Positions 1 through 8,932 of a stretch of 24,704 bases of DNA are shown piece after piece. The first letter of the stretch is position 1. Every line of letters starts with the position of its first letter. Under the pieces are notes generated by a model. That model was not told the origin of the DNA. It worked only from the letters and a program-made list of their open reading frames with translations, and made no database searches. Both the position numbers and the translations under genes were made by a program. The stretch is from Chara braunii (taxonomy: Eukaryota; Streptophyta; Charophyceae; Charales; Characeae): the NCBI GenBank assembly GCA_003427395.1, contig BFEA01000015.1, positions 1,380,574 through 1,405,277 on the forward strand, written 5' to 3'.

Positions 1-2150
1 AGAGAGACCGATGCGAAGAAAGCATGACCATGCTGGCATTGGCGAGGACCCCCACATGGGAAGCAGTTCGTCGAGGAAAGGAAGCGCTGTTGTTCGACAT
101 GCATCTCCATCATGGTTGGGCATGTGCACGACTTTTTTTTTTGTGTAGTTTTGTTTTTTCCTGTTGGAGAGCAAAACCCACAGTGAGTGGTGTTGCTGGT
201 CTAGCGACGCATTCCCACCGTGGAAACAATATTCACCAAAAGCAATAGTGTCATACAACATGGATAGATACATCCGCAAAATTACTTTTATCTATTCCAT
301 CCACAGATTTTTTTTTTTCTTTTTTCATCGACTAACCTCTACCGCTGCGGAAGTTGCAAAGTTGGCCCCGCCAACTTCGCACTTGCCATTATCGAACCCC
401 CGGACTATCACTGGAGAATCGGCCCCTCGTGTTTCACTTCTAGGGTTGTGTGTGCACCACCACGAATTGTTTCACCCCAAAGAAAAATGATCGCCGCCCT
501 AACACTTTTTGCGGCCCTAAGTCCCAGGAGGTCAACTTTGGGCTGTGAAGGAGAGCGGTGGTTTAACGACCTTGCTCCACTACGTTTTTTTTTTGTTTTT
601 TTTTTAAGACTCTGTAGATCATATTAGGCAGGGTGGTACAAGCATCCCTCCCTACTATGGTCTACCTTGGTCACTCCTGGACCATCTATTGGTGGGGGGC
701 TGCACCTGCTGGAAAACGGGTCCAACGTCCCTTTTACAATAAGGAATCGTGCTGAGAAAATCCAAACATAAGTTTTTCACCCATAATTGGGTGGCATATG
801 TGATCTTACAAACCTAGCTCTTATTTATACTACTGCTCGGAAACTTTGAGAAAAACCTAGTTGTATCTTTTGATGAAAGATCTGTGATTTTTTGCAGCTC
901 AAAAGTGGAGTTCATCAAGATCAAACCATAATATAAGGGCAAATGCATTCTGTCGGGGAGGGAAGGGATTTGGGAAGTCCTGCATTGAGCGAAGGGGGAT
1001 CGAGGAGTCAACCTCAGTCCATTCATTAAATTAAGCTTGTAGTTCCTAGTTATCCCCTTATCCCGTCATGTCACCTTTCCATTCCACCATCTCAATTTTC
1101 CCCCTTTGTCCCTCCCTAGCCAGTCTCTGCTGAAAATTTTGATTGTTCTGAGAATTTTTTTTTTAAATGAGTTGTATTGGATCTTTTCCTTCATCATTTC
1201 CTATTGAGAAGAAATATCAGTTTGCACTTGCTGTTTAATATTTTTCGTAAACTCTGGGTCATCCATTTTGGCCCCTTCCCACTCATATGTGCATTTTTTT
1301 TTCCATATGGCCTAGAGTATAGCTCTTCGACCTAGAGTGAAAAGATTCTGAGTGAAATTATCAATTTGTTCTGGGGACCAGATTTCCAATAATATTACTT
1401 TCCATTCCCATGACCATTGCGCCTTAGTTTCCAACTGATCTCATATGCGATCCCACCACCTCAAGAGTCAGCCAGCACTAGGACATGACTGAAAAATGTG
1501 TTTTGTAGTCTCTGGTATCTTTTTGTTAGGGAAGGCAGATTTGCAAAGTTTACATCAGGGTTCTGTTATTCCATTTTTCTAGAGGGATCTCCTCATGATC
1601 AACCAATCATTTGTGGGGAGACAACGATGTTCAATTTACCACTGAAGAGACGCTACTTTTGTTGGTTTCATTCTTACCGTACTAAACCATTTAACATGAC
1701 TTATGTCTTCCTGACTGAGGTTCAATTGTTGTCGCTACCTTGTTGAGATTTTGTCCTTTATATTAATTTTTTGTTTGAGCATACGAAAAAAACATCAAAT
1801 TCGTGAAAACCCAACAAATAACGAAAACCCAACAAAACTTACAGACAAAGTGAACGAAAATCGAAAGAACGTTTCCACCCGGAAAAAGTGCAGTTTTTAA
1901 AATCAAATTGTTCGGAGTCAGTGCGAAAACACATCATAATTTTCCCTAAATAGACGAGAAAAATATTTTTCAAAAAAAGGTAATTAACCTTTGCGAGTTG
2001 ATAAAAGCAAAATCACGATTTCACAAGATTTTGAAAATAATCGATTCCAGTTAGATAAGGACATCCAAAAATAACACGAAAAAGCGAAAATTCGAAAAAG
2101 AAAACGAAAAGCATGTAGCCATGAAAAAAAAAAAAAAAAAAAACAGTAAA
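1..2150. other. AT-rich non-coding stretch, no supported gene
   Basis: I see no recognisable coding region here. Short open frames exist (for example 24-248, 164-490 and 1498-1746 on the plus strand), but none shows a known motif and all run through homopolymers. The first 130 bases are less AT-rich and could be the tail of an exon, but nothing confirms it. T-rich runs lie near 130, 310, 585-605, 1157 and 1297, and an A run of about 19 lies at 2124-2142. Bases 1780-2110 are rich in a loose CGAAAA-type repeat. Confidence 0.5.
680..737. repeat. Dispersed repeat copy 1 (partner at 17006-17057)
   Basis: A block beginning CCATCTATT and containing CACCTGCTGGAAA followed by CGGGTCCA is found here and again at 17006-17057 in the same orientation. 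By eye most of about 50 positions agree, and weaker similarity continues past it (GCTGAGAAAATCC against GATGAGAAATTC). It does not fall in a recognised gene. It is probably a remnant of a dispersed transposable element. The family is not recognised. Confidence 0.5.
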
Positions 2151-2564
2151 AACGGAAGGAATCAGGCGGATCGGTTTCTCATGCATGACACCACTCGATT
2201 AATCGGAAGTGTCATTAAGAACTTATAGTCCTATATGACAAACTACTAAGATACTGAAAATAACGGGACCCTATTGATTTGAAAAGCGGAATGAGTTATC
2301 TTCAAAAAAAAATTCACCTAACACAAAAATGCGACAAACAAACATATAGTCCTATAACGCATGACAATGAGATGACACGCAAAAAAACAAAGAAATAAGG
2401 TAGATCAACTTCTCCTGCAAAAAAATGTTCTCATAAACATAAAATGTAACGAAAAACTTATTGTCCTGTATGAGACATTGTAAACATTGTGAAATAACAG
2501 TATCTTGTTACTTTCACTTTGAGGATTTCATAAAAAAAATAAAAATATGAGCGACAAATATTTA

Positions 2565-2572
2565 GTTTTAGG
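2565..2572. repeat. 8-bp target-site duplication, left copy
   Basis: GTTTTAGG lies immediately left of the inserted element and is repeated exactly at 3408-3415 on its right. The bases just outside the matching 8-mers differ, so the duplication is exactly 8 bp. This length is typical of hAT-superfamily DNA transposons. Confidence 0.8.
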
Positions 2573-3082
2573 CTATGTTACCAATGGTCCGAGATCGGAC
2601 GTCTCTACCCGACGTCTTCCCGGGCGTAAGGTACCCCCGTCGTCCGGATTTCTGGACGACGACTTTTTGGCACTAAAAAAAAAAATATGACAGTGTTCCG
2701 CATGCCATAGAGAGACCCCCCATAAAAAAATTCAGAATTTTCTGAGCATTTTGTGATAGGGTGCTATTTGGGGTGGGAAGGGGGGGTACGAGGGGTTTTG
2801 GTGGGGATAAGAGGGGTATAGGTGGGGATTAGAATCTTTGAAGATTTTTATTTGTGTAGCATCGTGTTCGGGTTCGGTGACCGAACCCGAACGTTCAGGA
2901 CCGAATACGAACGAGCGCTGAAACTCTCCGAACGCGAACATAAAAATATTAATAAAAAAAAAAAAAACGAAGTTTCTCCAAAAAATCTGAAAAACATATA
3001 TGTTATGTAAATTAATAATACAAACAACGTTTGCCTTGGAGGTATGGTAATTCGTAACCAAACTCGAGTTAAAAAGCAATTG

Positions 3083-3114
<32 letters not shown>

Positions 3115-3407
3115 GTTCGGCGAAACTCGTTCGGGTGGCGTTCGGTTGAACACTTGAACATGTTCGAATGTTCGGAAAATCTCCAAATATGTTCGGTGTG
3201 CTACACATATTTTTATCTTTTTTTTTACTGGCTTTTGGTGGCATACACCTTATGCAAGGCAGAAACCACATGATAGGTTTTTTTTTTTTTTTTTTTTTTT
3301 TTTATGCTAGGTCGGACATCCTCTGTCCGGTCCGACGTCCGACCAGACGTCCGGTCGGCCATCCCGGACGGCTAGGGGGGTCCCGGACGTCCGATAAAAC
3401 AACCTAG
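2573..3407. mobile_element. Non-autonomous TIR DNA transposon (hAT-like), 835 bp
   Basis: The element starts CTATGTT and ends AACCTAG (reverse complement CTAGGTT), so the outermost termini match at 6 of 7 bases. ATCGGACGTC recurs just inside both ends, and the ends carry many subterminal GGACGTC/GACGTC motifs. It is flanked by the exact 8-bp duplication GTTTTAGG. With the element removed, the flanks join into a sequence that closely parallels the sister tandem-repeat unit at 3630-3660, which acts as an empty site. No transposase is encoded, so it would have depended on a partner. Assignment to hAT rests on the 8-bp duplication. The short, imperfect inverted repeats leave other 8-bp-duplicating superfamilies possible. 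A 357-bp element is nested inside. Confidence 0.75.
2852..3208. mobile_element. Nested inverted-repeat element (MITE-like), 357 bp
   Basis: The inner element begins TTGTGTAGCA and ends TGCTACACAT, which are inverted repeats matching at 9 of 10 bases. Both arms continue with GTTCGG/CCGAAC-rich sequence in opposite senses. A possible 8-bp duplication ATTTTTAT flanks it (2844-2851 and 3209-3216), but that octamer is low complexity and weak evidence on its own. An A run near 2955 and a T run of about 26 at 3084-3109 lie within it. It has no coding capacity and lies wholly inside the 2573-3407 element, so it is probably the younger insertion. Confidence 0.6.
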
Positions 3408-3415
3408 GTTTTAGG
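3408..3415. repeat. 8-bp target-site duplication, right copy
   Basis: An exact copy of GTTTTAGG, the octamer at 2565-2572, bordering the right end of the 835-bp transposon. Confidence 0.8.
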
Positions 3416-3859
3416 ACAAAACACTACGAAAACAGAAAATGTAACAAACAATTTATAGTCCTATAACACATGACAATTACAACAATGGTCGCAAAAAACC
3501 AAATAAATGACGTCGATCAACTTCTCTTGCATAAAAGTGTTGTGGTAAACATGAATTGTAACGAAGACCTTATACTGCTATATGAGATTTTGAGGATTTC
3601 CTAAGTAAAACAAAAATGTGAGCGACAAATGTTTAGTCCTAAGACAAAGTACTACAAAATAGGAAATGTAACAAATGACTCATAGTCTTATAAATTACAT
3701 TACAAAACAGCTACGTCTATATGATTTGGACTGTTAAAATTTGATAACCTCAACAGAGGTCACAATTCTTCTTATGAATAAGTATAATATTTCAGCCCGG
3801 AACTGAGACTAGCATAAGTAGATCTTCAGGGCAGAGTCAGGTGATATTCAGCGGAAATG

Positions 3860-3975
3860 TTATTCTCACTTACCACAAATTTAACTTCGGGTTGGTCCTC
3901 GACAACAGTTCAACAATCATTTGATAGGGATCTCATCAAATCATTGCCTTCGTCATCTTCAACATTCGTTCATTC
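3860..3975 (-). other. Possible extra 3' coding fragment next to the DUF7869-like pseudogene
   Basis: On the minus strand an acidic stretch (EDDEGNDLM, then VEDQPEVKFVV) can be read with TGA interruptions. It is followed by a good splice-donor-like GTAAGTGAG at about 3865-3873. It is in a different frame from the end of the pseudogene at 4067. It could be a further exon, a 3' untranslated remnant or chance. I favour none strongly. Confidence 0.25.
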
Positions 3976-4066
3976 TAACGTTTCATAAATTTTCTTTCTA
4001 GTCGAAGAAAAAAGGGTCTTGTCCGTCTTGAGCTCAAAGTTGTAACAAAGAACACCGCAACTTCAA

Positions 4067-5401
4067 TCAAAGATGTGTTCAAAATGTTCCCTTGGTTGAC
4101 TTCTTTCTATAATAAAGGTAATACCCTTCTCCTTTCTCACGCTGAACAAATCAGATGAACATGACGCATCTTCGTGACAGCAGCTCGATAACCTTATCGA
4201 TGTGGTAGGGTTTACCTCTCTCTTCCTACCCAGGCGTTGCTCGTACTACAACAAATTTGCCAAGCACAAGGTCGTCATACTTGCCATCCATTTCTTCTTT
4301 GTATTGCCTGTTCTTTCACGTGCCAAGGTAGACAGGTATTTTAGGCAGGAAGATGTCATCCACGGGACGACCAACGTCATCTGCGGTTGGCGTGGGAGTA
4401 ACCTCTCCCATTGTCTCTTCCGCTGCAGCTACTGATCATTAAAAAGGTACTTTGAGGTTTGTATCTTATAGATCGAGAGATTCTCGCGTTTGTACGAACT
4501 TTTTCCATCAAAGCAGATTGTGTGGTTGAACATACTTCTTCAATGCCTCAATAATTGTTTTTAGTGCAGCAATTGAAACAGAGTGGTCTTTCTTTTTTTC
4601 CTCAGAACAGTCCCGTGGTTTACGGTGAGACAAAGGGTTTTCATCGATTGGGTGATTGTCGCCATTCATGGCATAATTTTCACCAATTTCATCATCGACA
4701 TCACATGTCAATCTAAACCTAACCTCTAAAGATCTAATAACATGTTTCGGAGAGGCTCAGACTTCTCCCGTTGGCTCAGACTTGACGATGTTCAGACTTT
4801 CTCTATCATTGGGCCGCCATGACGAATTGTCATATTTCTTACTCTAGACACCGACTTCTCCTGCATCATTGCGTTTGCTGCCGAAGTGTCGATTGAAACT
4901 AATATCGTTCTAGTTCTGCAAATGCTCTTTTATGTGAAACTGTCAGTCTATCGTCTCTGTCATTTTTTCGACAAAAACGTTGTGCTCTTGTACACTCCTG
5001 TACGATTATCTAATGATATGTTGTATTTCAGGAAGATAGAACGCATTCTTTGTGCCAATTTTTTTAGATAAAAAATTGAATATCTGGTCTATATCCTCAT
5101 GGGTGTGACCTACGAAAAAAAAATTCAACCTGACCATATTCAAGACGTTTATCTTCACGAGAAAGACGAGATATGCTAACATATACTTATTTTTGTTCTC
5201 TTTCGTAGTGTTGTCCAATGTCAAATAAAGAGCTCTTGGAAGTGGTATGGGAAGATGAGTGATTCGACGGTGAAGAACAATCAACATGTAATTGGAGTCT
5301 GACTTGAAATTGTCGTAAAATAACGTTGCATGAGTGATCGGCGTGATACCTAAGATCTTCGCCCCGACGACATGAACCGTCACAAAGTTTCCTTTCTTGA
5401 G
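4067..5401 (-). pseudogene. DUF7869-like gene, 3' coding block, many in-frame stops
   Basis: One reading frame runs from about 5401 to 4067. It begins after a possible splice acceptor (…ACTCAAG|AAAGG). Conserved landmarks in order are FYDNFKSDSNYM, then LDNTTKENKNKYMLAYL, then GHTHEDIDQIFNFLSKKI, then LPEIQHIIR. Next come an acidic/basic stretch and a C-terminal block containing KYDDLVLGKFVVVRATPG, KPYHIDKVIELL and KGEGYYLYYRKK, which resembles a small BAH-like or chromatin-reader fold. The frame is broken by stops at 5006 (TAA), 4943, 4757, 4508, 4436, 4316, 4151, 4079 (TGA), 4910, 4844, 4226 (TAG) and 4466, 4439 (TAA), yet no frameshift is needed. Several stops sit where tryptophan or arginine would fit. 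The final TGA at 4067-4069 may be the true stop. The family's function is unknown to me; the D...D/H pattern is reminiscent of transposase folds, which is inference. Confidence 0.7.
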
Positions 5402-7107
5402 TCTTTAGTTTTTAGGACATCTTTTGAAGTGAGGCAACATCAACATAATTTTTTTCTTGAATTAAATAATCATTCTATACTAAAATTACATTTTAAATTT
5501 TAAATTTTCATTCCATCTTAAAAAATATCATTCCAAGTTTAAAATTTTTCGTCTTATTTGAATTTTTTTTCTTCCTAGAATGGAGTAACCCTTCTTATTT
5601 GAACTGCATGCTAGAGATGGAATGAAAGTCTGGATGAGTTAATGAAATATTTTAATTGGACAGTCGTTCTAAGTAAGGATTTTCAGACATAAATAAGGTC
5701 ATCCAATCTAAATTAGAAGATATTTGGTGTAGTAGGATGAAAGGTTAATTAAAACATTTCATAAACTCATCCAAATTTTCATTCCATCTTGAACAAATAG
5801 ATGTAGTTGGAAGAGAAAGCTCATATTTAGACAGAAACTTATCAAATAAAACTGGAAATTTTAGAATTAGACGAACATTATATATATGAAGAATTTGTTT
5901 TTATGGAATATTTTTTCAACTTTCTACTTGCATCAGGTGGTGCTTCTCCAACGTTTTTTCGAAAGTTTTTGCAACATGTTAAAAGATTCAAGATAATAAG
6001 CGATTTTAGGAACAGTTGTTCTTAGCATGTACCATAGGATTGAGAATGACTCATTATAAGACTAAATGTCATGTGAGTGGAATTCTCATTTTAAAACTGC
6101 ATGTTTTAATGTCCATGACACAACTTTGAGACTAAACTATATCAGCAATGACTTATCTTAGGACTGACGGTGTCCGAAGTTTACATGAGGATACAAATTA
6201 AAGAAGGATACCAGCTACAAGAGTTTAGCGTTCCGGATCTCTGTTGTAAATAATCCTTTTTTGTTTAACATTTCGGATCTCTGTTGTAAATAAGCATTTT
6301 TCATAAGACACTTTCATCGCCGGACTGAACGTGCTCTAAAACACAAGTTTATGACTTTTACTCGTTATAGGACTATAATGACATGTGAGTAAAATTTTTA
6401 TTTTGAGAGTACATTCTTCTTAGTGCATGACACGCTTTAGGACGATTGTGTCCTAAGTACATGACAAAACTTCAGGGTCCTGAATCCCTGCATTAAAGAA
6501 GGATGCACTCTACAGGACTTCGGGGCAGTGAATCCATGCTAGAGTTGATCCACTTTCATAAGACACTCCCAATACAACATAAGCTTAGGACTTCAAGTCA
6601 TTATATGACTATAATATCCTGTGATTAAAATTCCTATTTTGAAATTACATTTTTCGAAGTGCATGATACAACTTTAACACAAGACTGTCCCAACAAGGAC
6701 ACATTATGAAACAACTTTACGACTCAAATTCTCACTGATACACCTCCAGGGCTTCGAAGCCTGCATTAAAAAGATTGTCACGGAAAACACATATTAGAAG
6801 AGGATGCACACCACAAGACTTCATGTCCATAAATCCCTCTCTTTCACAGGACACTCCCATTGTAGGACTAAGTGCATTCTACAACACAAGTGTAGGACTT
6901 TATGTACTCTATGACACAAGTACTTCAATTGTCTTTTTAGAAAGTTCTGAAGAACATACGACAAATTGTTCAAAGTAATATGAGACATGCAAAACACGCA
7001 TTTTTTTAGGCATGGCAGTTGACTTCCTAAACTTCAAAATATTGAGTTACGATGCAAACAGTGCAAAGTTAAGGTCTATGAACGAAATATGAAAGAAAAT
7101 TGTTTAC
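5402..7107 (-). other. Putative intron or gap of the DUF7869-like gene
   Basis: The upstream coding block stops at a donor-like GAG|GTAAAC (exon end 7108, intron start 7107), and the downstream block starts near 5401 after an AG. The interval is AT-rich and shows no coding continuity on the minus strand. The part of the family protein expected between the two blocks (the start of the central domain) is not visible here, so a middle exon may be deleted or replaced. The stretch from 6045 to 6960 is a degenerate repeat array. Confidence 0.4.
6045..6960. repeat. Degenerate tandem repeat inside the putative intron, unit about 240 bp
   Basis: A block of the form TTATA(A/G/T)GACTA...CATGTGAG...ATTTT begins at about 6054, 6365 and 6601. 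Other shared words are GCATGACAC, TTAGGACT, GCATTAAAGAAGGAT and CATAAGACACT. The last two blocks are about 237 bp apart. The first interval is longer and contains a local duplication of TCGGATCTCTGTTGTAAATA (6234 and 6274). The motif CGTTATAGGACTATA is the reverse complement of TATAGTCCTATAACG in the 2160-3680 array, so the two arrays may be related in opposite orientation. Confidence 0.55.
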
Positions 7108-8296
7108 CTCTTTCTACACGATTTGTTGTTTGAAAGCACCCCATCTTGAATCATAAACATTGTGCACAAACCGAAAACCTGTTTAGTGTGGGAATAACAA
7201 CCTTTGGGCAGTGCTCCTGCCAAATCTTCATAAAGTGCGAACGTGAAGGGAAACATGTAGGAAAATGTGACTCACATTCTCACTTAAAAAAGACGTAAAC
7301 ATCCTTGCGGAGAAAAGTGTCCGAGAGATGAAACATATCGATGTTGGGTATGGTTTCCGTTTTTAAGCGGAAGTACTCATGCATCCAAGAAAGAATGAGC
7401 CCAGAGGATGCTGACAGTCCACTTGGTCGCTTGTTTGGATGTTCATATGTTTGCACTTCATCCTTGAAATCTTTTCGAATGTCCGCAATACATAAAGTCA
7501 AACACCCGTACATTGCACCCCATGCTCTTTTACAAACCTTGACGTTGTTTAATGTTACTCTTAAGTTTTTGAGTTGTCATTCATCTGAAAAGTATAATGC
7601 AACTCTTATCTCTGTAAGAAGGAAATTGACCTGCTCTGGCTGTTTCATCGCCCAAAATATATGACACATGTCGTACACATATTTCGCATGAAACTTACGA
7701 AAGCATTCTTCCTTGCAGCAACTTCCCTTGAGGACTTCTTCAACTATTTTCATGGCAACGTGAAAGTTTGCCTTTCTGTTGTAAGCATGTAAATTTTTGT
7801 CGTGCTTTCCTAAATTGTAAGGAGACTTATCTCCAATTGTCGTTGTAGTGAAGACACTTCATCTCACCTCCTATGTTAACGTGTGTGTCGTTTCTCTCAT
7901 AGTTTCTTTCTGTGGTCTCTTATTGAACATGCCGAAAGCATGTTCTTCACAATCTCCATTGTTGCCGCTCACTTCTTCTGAATCTGTTGCTTTAGTGTCC
8001 ATGAATGTGTGTCCCTCGTTAGCTTGGTCGTCGTCACTCACCTTCTTTTGTGTTTCGTCGTTTCCATCTGCACCTCCTTCAGAAGTTTGCTCATCCTTCA
8101 GCTCCTCAATATCTTTTGCATAAACACTCAGAAATGCATATCGTTTAGAAGCTCGTTCATTGTCACCTACGAATCCCTTATGGCAGCGGATAAGCGCGAC
8201 CAAGTCCGCGGACGCGTGGCGAGCGGTGGGGAGGGGGGTTGGGGTTTCAGGAAGCGCCATGGGGCGACACAACCCCAGCCCCACCCCCTGAAGCAA
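7108..8296 (-). pseudogene. DUF7869-like gene, 5' coding block, in-frame stops
   Basis: A single frame runs from at least 8296 to the donor at 7108 with no frameshift. It starts with a region containing LIRCHKGFVGDNERASKRYAF, followed by an acidic low-complexity stretch. Next is a cysteine-bearing block (GSCCKEECFRKFHAKYVYDM, then FWAMKQPEQVNFLLTEIRVA) and KVCKRAWGAMYG...IADIRKDFKDEVQTYEH. The block ends with SHFMKIWQEHCPKVVIP and a CxxC pair (VCAQC). Stops fall at 7871 (TAG), 7859, 7577, 7280 and 7151 (all TGA). The order Cys cluster, helix-turn-helix-like RKDFKDG-type segment, then GHTHEDID block matches what I recall of large DUF7869 proteins. No start codon is chosen: the N-terminus at 8230-8296 is low complexity and abuts the homopolymer tract at 8295. 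Confidence 0.65.
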
Positions 8297-8408
8297 AAAA
8301 AAAAAAAAAAAAAAAAAATTTTTTTTTTTGGGGGGGGGGNGGGGGNGGGAAGGTATTTTGAAAAAAAAAAAAAAAAAAAATCATCGTTTTTTTATTATTT
8401 TTTTTTAG
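8294..8408. repeat. Homopolymer tract with Ns (poly-A, poly-T, poly-G)
   Basis: Runs of A, T, G and A again follow one another, with ambiguous bases at 8340 and 8346, then a T-rich stretch. This marks the boundary between the AT-rich DUF7869-like region and the GC-richer gypsy element. It may be a genuine junction or a poorly assembled join. Confidence 0.8.
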
Positions 8409-8446
8409 ATCGGGGAGGAGCCCTAAAGTTGAGAGGTGATGCAGGT

Positions 8447-8932
8447 TTATTGGGGCGGTGCAAAAGGGAGAAGCTCCGAGATGAACACCTCCGGCGCAAC
8501 AGAGAAGACTCGGAGCTGGCGGAGATCGACGTCGTTAGTGGAGACGACTCGGTCCCCTGACTGTGCCAAAAGATGGATCCACGTGGCCGTGAGATCCCGC
8601 GCCCAGATGTGCAACTATCGGAAGATGCCCGTGTGGGCCGCTTCGTGCAGCGGCGCAATATCGTCATTGAAAGAGACGATTACTGACATGTGGCCGACAC
8701 CTGGCGGAGACAGCCGTAGAAAAGTCGACGCCTTGGCCAACACTCGCACTCTGTCGCTAACCCATACGAACCGAAACTCCGCTGCCGTGTGGACGGCCGC
8801 CGTGTTGAAGAAAGTCACAAATCGAAGCAGATCAGGACCCAATCGTGGTCGCTACACCTGCCGGATAGACGAGATATGCCCCCCAGGTCTCATTAGCCGT
8901 TCACTAATGACCTGCTCTGTATAAAAGCTCAT
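8447..8932 (-). pseudogene. Third ORF downstream of integrase, unknown function
   Basis: An ATG at 8932-8930 overlaps the integrase stop TGA (8931-8929) in an ATGA. From it a frame of about 161 residues runs to TAA at 8449-8447, broken by TAG at 8852-8854 and 8615-8617. It starts MSFYTEQVISERL and contains FVTFFNTAAVHTAAEFRFVW, then MSVIVSFNDDIAPLHEAAHT and HIWARDLTATWIHLL, ending ELLPFAPPQ. I see no signal peptide or transmembrane segment, so an envelope protein is unlikely. The position matches the extra 3' ORF carried by some plant retroelements. I do not recognise the family. The tight ATGA overlap suggests coupled expression with pol, which is inference. Confidence 0.55.

Larger units (their letters stand above)
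2160..3680. repeat. Degenerate tandem repeat, unit about 240 bp, interrupted by a transposon
   Basis: At least three units can be aligned by eye. Anchors are GATCGGTTTCTCATGC (about 2170), GATCAACTTCTCCTGC (about 2405) and GATCAACTTCTCTTGC (about 3508). Each unit also has a TATAGTCCTATA-like near-palindrome and a GAGGATTTC...GAGCGACAAAT block (2521-2560 and 3590-3630). Once the 835-bp insertion and its duplicated target are subtracted, the spacing is about 237-260 bp. The repeat is AT-rich and non-coding. It could be a decayed satellite. Similar motifs occur in the opposite sense at 6045-6960. Confidence 0.7.

Noticed and set aside
4067-8296. Reassigned stop codons (alternative genetic code) to explain the in-frame stops
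   Set aside because: All three stop codons occur, at positions that look like Trp, Arg and other residues. TGG is used for Trp in nearby frames, and other frames in the window end normally at these stops. Mutation is simpler.
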